Positions 6,008 through 7,930 of a stretch of DNA of 7,930 nucleotides are shown here, piece by piece (position 1 is the first letter of the stretch; each line of letters starts with the position of its first letter). The translations under genes were made by a program, and so were the position numbers. This DNA comes from Prevotellaceae bacterium (GTDB taxonomy: Bacteria > Bacteroidota > Bacteroidia > Bacteroidales > UBA932). The stretch lies in contig JAIRKX010000156.1 in the NCBI GenBank assembly GCA_031259805.1, positions 1-7,930 of the forward strand, read 5' to 3'. Under the pieces are notes generated by a model that saw nothing but the letters and a program-made list of their open reading frames with translations, was not told where the DNA came from and ran no database searches.

Positions 6008-6478
6008 TTAGAATGTGTAGCGAGCGCTCAACGCTCCGCCCCAATAGAATCCGGCGCTGTTAAGGAAATAGAAACGGGGGCCGAAATCGGCGCTAAGGGC
6101 CAATGGAATGCCGTCGAATTTATATTCCAGTCCGACCAATCCATTCAGGGAGACATTAAAGTCGGAGGCTGTTTGTCCTGCCACACTGACAAAAAATAAA
6201 CCGACAGAAGCGCCCGGCCCTGCAAACCAGTCAAGCCCTTTTACATTGGCCAAATTCCATTGCCATGTATAAAACCCGGAAACGCAAAGGTTAAAAGCAT
6301 CTTTCGTAAACAAATCAAGGTCAAGGATGCCTTCAATCGCGTTTTGATTCGTAACAAATTGTTTGTAGGTAAGTCCTAACGGCTTTCCTAAACGCAACCC
6401 GATTGATTTTTCATAACTCTGCGCATACATGCTTACGGAAAATGCCGTCAGCAATACAATTAATACACTTTTTTTCAT
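6008..6478 (-). CDS. Small outer-membrane beta-barrel protein, unknown function
   Basis: This 156-residue protein starts with a clear Sec signal peptide (MKKS, hydrophobic VLIVLLTAFSV, probable cleavage after AQ at residue 20). The mature part consists of alternating polar/hydrophobic stretches rich in Gly and aromatic residues, such as IGLRLGKPLGLTYKQF, LCVSGFYTWQWN and LALSADFGPRFYFL. It ends in an aromatic residue (ARYTF), as expected for a barrel inserted by the BAM machinery. This pattern is common among small Bacteroidetes outer-membrane proteins with no assigned role. The gene is monocistronic, with a TATCTTTG box 42 bases upstream and a strong hairpin terminator downstream. I do not recognise a specific function. 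Confidence 0.8.
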   Translation of the reverse strand: MKKSVLIVLLTAFSVSMYAQSYEKSIGLRLGKPLGLTYKQFVTNQNAIEGILDLDLFTKDAFNLCVSGFYTWQWNLANVKGLDWFAGPGASVGLFFVSVAGQTASDFNVSLNGLVGLEYKFDGIPLALSADFGPRFYFLNSAGFYWGGALSARYTF

Positions 6479-6520
6479 AAAAACTTACTTTTTAAATGAG
6501 ACATTTTTTTAATTTGAAGG

Positions 6521-6528
6521 CAAAGATA
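6521..6528 (-). promoter_or_regulatory. Bacteroidetes -7 box for the beta-barrel gene
   Basis: The minus strand reads TATCTTTG, matching TAnnTTTG, 42 bases upstream of the beta-barrel ATG. A -33 TTTG is not evident. Confidence 0.5.
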
Positions 6529-6548
6529 GTACTTTTTTTAAAATATGC

Positions 6549-6570
6549 GTGAAGGTGAAAGGGTGAAAGG
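6549..6570 (+). repeat. GGTGAAA purine-rich repeat
   Basis: GTGAAGGTGAAAGGGTGAAA and two further G bases make three near-copies of GGTGAAA. The same words build the hairpin at 301-373. It sits in the 258-base divergent intergenic region (6479-6736), which otherwise holds two promoter-like boxes and a weak dyad at 6594-6622. Confidence 0.6.
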
Positions 6571-6688
6571 GGGGCAGATGAACAGTTAGAATACATTCAT
6601 CCTGTAATCATATTACGGAATGATGCCTCATTTCACTACTCAATGGAAGTCAATATCTGGAAATAAAAAGCCGGTTTAAAAAAATCTG

Positions 6689-6696
6689 TACCTTTG
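6689..6696 (+). promoter_or_regulatory. Bacteroidetes -7 box for the Fic gene
   Basis: TACCTTTG matches TAnnTTTG and lies 40 bases before the chosen ATG of the Fic gene. No clear -33 element is seen. The region between is A-rich, and there is no strong Shine-Dalgarno sequence. Confidence 0.45.
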
Positions 6697-6736
6697 CAAA
6701 AAACAATACGATTACGGCAACTAACATTTGACAGGT

Positions 6737-7612
6737 ATGAGCAAAATATCAATCCGTTTTTTCGATGATCATGAAGTGCGAGCTATTTGGGATGAGGAAA
6801 ACAACAAATGGTGGTTTTCAGTAGTTGATATTATAGGCATTCTCAACGAAGAGGATGACTATACCAAAGTACGCAACTATTGGAAATATCTGAAAACGAA
6901 ACTAAATAAAGAAGGCAATAAGTTGGTTAGCGATACTAACCAACTGAAATTATCCGCCCCTGACGGAAAAAAATATTTAACCGACACGCTCGACAGCGAC
7001 GGCGTTATCGCTCTTGCCAAGCAATTTCCGAATAACAAGGCTATGAAATTTCTTGACTGGTTTACGTATAGCGATAACAGCATCGACGGACAAAGCAAGA
7101 AAAAAGCCTATTCTTTTTTTGAAAGCAACCTCATTAATGAAGCCGAAATCGGGACTACGAAAAGTTTACAACAAATTCACGCCTATATTTTCGGAGGATT
7201 GTATGATTTCGCGGGAAAAATAAGGCAAAAAAACATTTCAAAAGACGGCTTCCAGTTTGCGGTGGCACACTTTCTGGGCAACACATTAAAGCAAATTGAA
7301 CACATGCCCGAAAACACATTCGAAGAAATTGTTGACAAATATGTGGAAATGAACATCGCCCACCCGTTCATGGAAGGCAATGGGCGAAGTGCGCGCATAT
7401 GGCTTGATTTGATACTGAAAAAACGCCTGAAAAAATGTGTGGATTGGAGCAAAATTAGCAAAAACGATTACCTGAATGCAATGGTGAAAAGTCCCTCAAA
7501 CAGTACGATACTAAAAAACGTGCTGAAAAATGCCCTGACCGATGAAATCAACAGCCGCGAAATGTTTATGAAAGGAATAGACTACTCGTATTATTACGAA
7601 GCAATCTATTAG
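6737..7612 (+). CDS. Bro-N-like/Fic fusion, class III protein adenylyltransferase
   Basis: I use the ATG at 6737 (291 residues); an in-frame TTG lies three codons earlier. Residues about 4-115 (IRFFDDHEVRAIWDEEN, KWWFSVVDIIGIL, DTLDSDGVIALA) resemble the Bro-N domain of phage antirepressors and may bind DNA. Residues about 124-291 form a Fic domain close to Neisseria meningitidis NmFic, with GTTKSLQQIHAYIFGGLYDF, the flap NISKDGFQFA and the active site HPFMEGNGRSAR (His209, Glu213, Arg217, Arg220). Fic enzymes move AMP from ATP to target hydroxyls; class III homologues act on DNA gyrase. The C-terminal SYYYE (Ser284 to Glu288) matches the class III self-inhibitory motif. His209-Glu288 spacing (79) equals NmFic His107-Glu186, but the next residue is Ala rather than Gly/Asn. 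The gene looks visibly more A/T-rich than the lysine operon, suggesting transfer. No separate antitoxin gene is seen. Confidence 0.85.
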   Translation: MSKISIRFFDDHEVRAIWDEENNKWWFSVVDIIGILNEEDDYTKVRNYWKYLKTKLNKEGNKLVSDTNQLKLSAPDGKKYLTDTLDSDGVIALAKQFPNNKAMKFLDWFTYSDNSIDGQSKKKAYSFFESNLINEAEIGTTKSLQQIHAYIFGGLYDFAGKIRQKNISKDGFQFAVAHFLGNTLKQIEHMPENTFEEIVDKYVEMNIAHPFMEGNGRSARIWLDLILKKRLKKCVDWSKISKNDYLNAMVKSPSNSTILKNVLKNALTDEINSREMFMKGIDYSYYYEAIY

Positions 7613-7630
7613 CCCTTCCTTCATTCAATT

Positions 7631-7665
7631 CTCTGTGCCCCTCTGTGTGCCTCTGTGCGCTCTGT
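7631..7665 (+). repeat. CTCTGTG 10-bp imperfect tandem repeat
   Basis: CTCTGTG recurs at 7631, 7641 and 7651, followed by a degenerate TCTGTAT at 7661, a 10-base period just downstream of the Fic stop. It overlaps a weak TGCGC/GCGCA hairpin at 7656-7673 without a T-tract, so it is not a convincing terminator. Confidence 0.55.
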
Positions 7666-7674
7666 ATAGCGCAG

Positions 7675-7724
7675 CCTGCGTAGCTCTCCCCCGCTGGCGG
7701 GGGTGCCCGTAGGGCGGGGGTGGA
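7675..7724 (+). repeat. GC-rich dispersed repeat, copy 3
   Basis: This 50-bp copy differs from the reverse complement of 131-180 at one position (CCCCCGCTGGCGGGGG, so its palindrome has one mismatch). From 7683 it also matches 210-252 directly, apart from the small hairpin. It is followed by the same TTAACTAAGAACTAAGA tail as copy 2. Confidence 0.85.
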
Positions 7725-7760
7725 CTTAACTAAGAACTAAGAACTAAGAGTTAAGAGTTA
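7725..7760. repeat. AACTAAG / GTTAAG low-complexity tract, second copy
   Basis: This tract of AACTAAG, GAACTAAG and AGTTAAG words follows copy 3 of the GC-rich repeat. It begins identically to the tract at 253-288 and then differs in number and order of words, as expected from tandem slippage. Confidence 0.7.
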
Positions 7761-7763
7761 GCA

Positions 7764-7796
7764 ATCACAAAAATCACAAAAATCACAAAAATCAAA
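7764..7796. repeat. 9-bp tandem repeat ATCACAAAA
   Basis: There are three full copies and a partial fourth of ATCACAAAA, with T at 7765, 7774, 7783 and 7792. No gene overlaps it. The interval from the Fic stop to the partial gene (7613-7871) otherwise holds only repeats and a terminator. Confidence 0.85.
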
Positions 7797-7815
7797 GTTC
7801 AGACGCCCCAAAACA

Positions 7816-7845
7816 AACGCGGCCGGTAACGATACCGGCCGCGTT
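7816..7845 (-). terminator. Rho-independent terminator for the right-edge gene
   Basis: A perfect 13-bp GC-rich inverted repeat, AACGCGGCCGGTA (7816-7828) with TACCGGCCGCGTT (7833-7845), has a 4-base loop. On the minus strand it starts 26 bases after the stop codon at 7872-7874 and is followed by TGTTTTG, giving a T-rich end. Confidence 0.75.
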
Positions 7846-7871
7846 CTTCGATCCATTTGCATGGAGACGTC

Positions 7872-7930
7872 CTACGGAATAATCACGCTTTGGATGTCGC
7901 TCCACAGGCCTTTTTCGCCGGTAGTGTTTT
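7872..7930 (-). CDS. C-terminal end of a minus-strand protein (partial)
   Basis: A minus-strand frame entering from the right edge encodes 18 residues, NTTGEKGLWSDIQSVIIP, and then TAG. The hairpin terminator directly below supports this as a true gene end. The pattern of a Gly-rich turn, Trp-Ser and a final hydrophobic strand resembles the last strand of a fibronectin type III-like domain of a surface or secreted protein. That reading is tentative because so little is visible. The other two minus-strand frames give a lysine- and arginine-rich sequence or an early stop and look less natural. Confidence 0.5.
   Translation of the reverse strand, partial: NTTGEKGLWSDIQSVIIP

Noticed and set aside
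6479..6736. Separate antitoxin gene for the Fic protein
   Set aside because: No frame of useful length or VbhA-like motif is present upstream or downstream, and the inhibitory SYYYE motif lies in the Fic protein itself.
6877..7461. Minus-strand frames of 73 and 92 codons inside the Fic gene
   Set aside because: Both lie opposite the well-supported Fic coding sequence and show no motif, signal or promoter.

Overview
The window looks like a chromosomal segment of a Bacteroidetes (probably Bacteroidales) bacterium. This rests on several TAnnTTTG (-7 type) promoter-like boxes, mostly weak Shine-Dalgarno sequences, a small beta-barrel outer-membrane protein, and protein sequences of Bacteroidetes character. 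The species cannot be named from sequence alone.

Left edge (1-397): no credible gene. It holds a five-unit 21-bp array of hairpin-forming repeats (11-122), two facing copies of a GC-rich ~45-50 bp dispersed repeat (131-180 and 210-252), an AACTAAG/GTTAAG low-complexity tract, and a nested GGTGAAA-type hairpin (301-373) that may end the operon to its right.

Centre (398-5919, all minus strand): a compact lysine/diaminopimelate operon in pathway order, asd - dapA - dapB - dapH - lipid A-type acyltransferase - patA. Asd and DapA/DapB convert aspartyl phosphate to tetrahydrodipicolinate. DapH acetylates that product, and a PatA-type aminotransferase makes N-acetyl-LL-diaminopimelate. This is the acetylase branch best known from Bacillus and relatives. 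Aspartokinase, the N-acetyl-DAP deacetylase, DapF and LysA are not in the window. An LpxL/HtrB-like acyltransferase sits inside the operon with overlapping ends, so diaminopimelate supply for peptidoglycan appears coupled to a lipid A or lipid acylation step. dapA carries a nine-C run seven bases after its ATG, a possible slippage site. A promoter-like box in the only sizeable internal gap (dapB-dapH) suggests a second transcription unit.

Right part (5920-7930): a strong hairpin terminator separates the operon from a small outer-membrane beta-barrel gene on the minus strand. A plus-strand gene then encodes a probable Bro-N (phage antirepressor-like) domain fused to a class III Fic domain. It has an intact HPFMEGNGRSAR active site and a C-terminal SYYYE inhibitory motif ending in Ala instead of Gly/Asn. 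Downstream lie a third copy of the GC-rich repeat with the same AACTAAG tail, a 9-bp tandem repeat, a strong hairpin terminator, and the last 18 codons of a minus-strand gene running off the right edge.

The points most worth following up are the Bro-N-Fic fusion with its altered inhibitory motif, the Bacillus-type acetylase DAP branch with an embedded acyltransferase, the poly-C tract in dapA, and the dispersed GC-rich repeats. I saw no CRISPR array, tRNA, rRNA or transposase gene.
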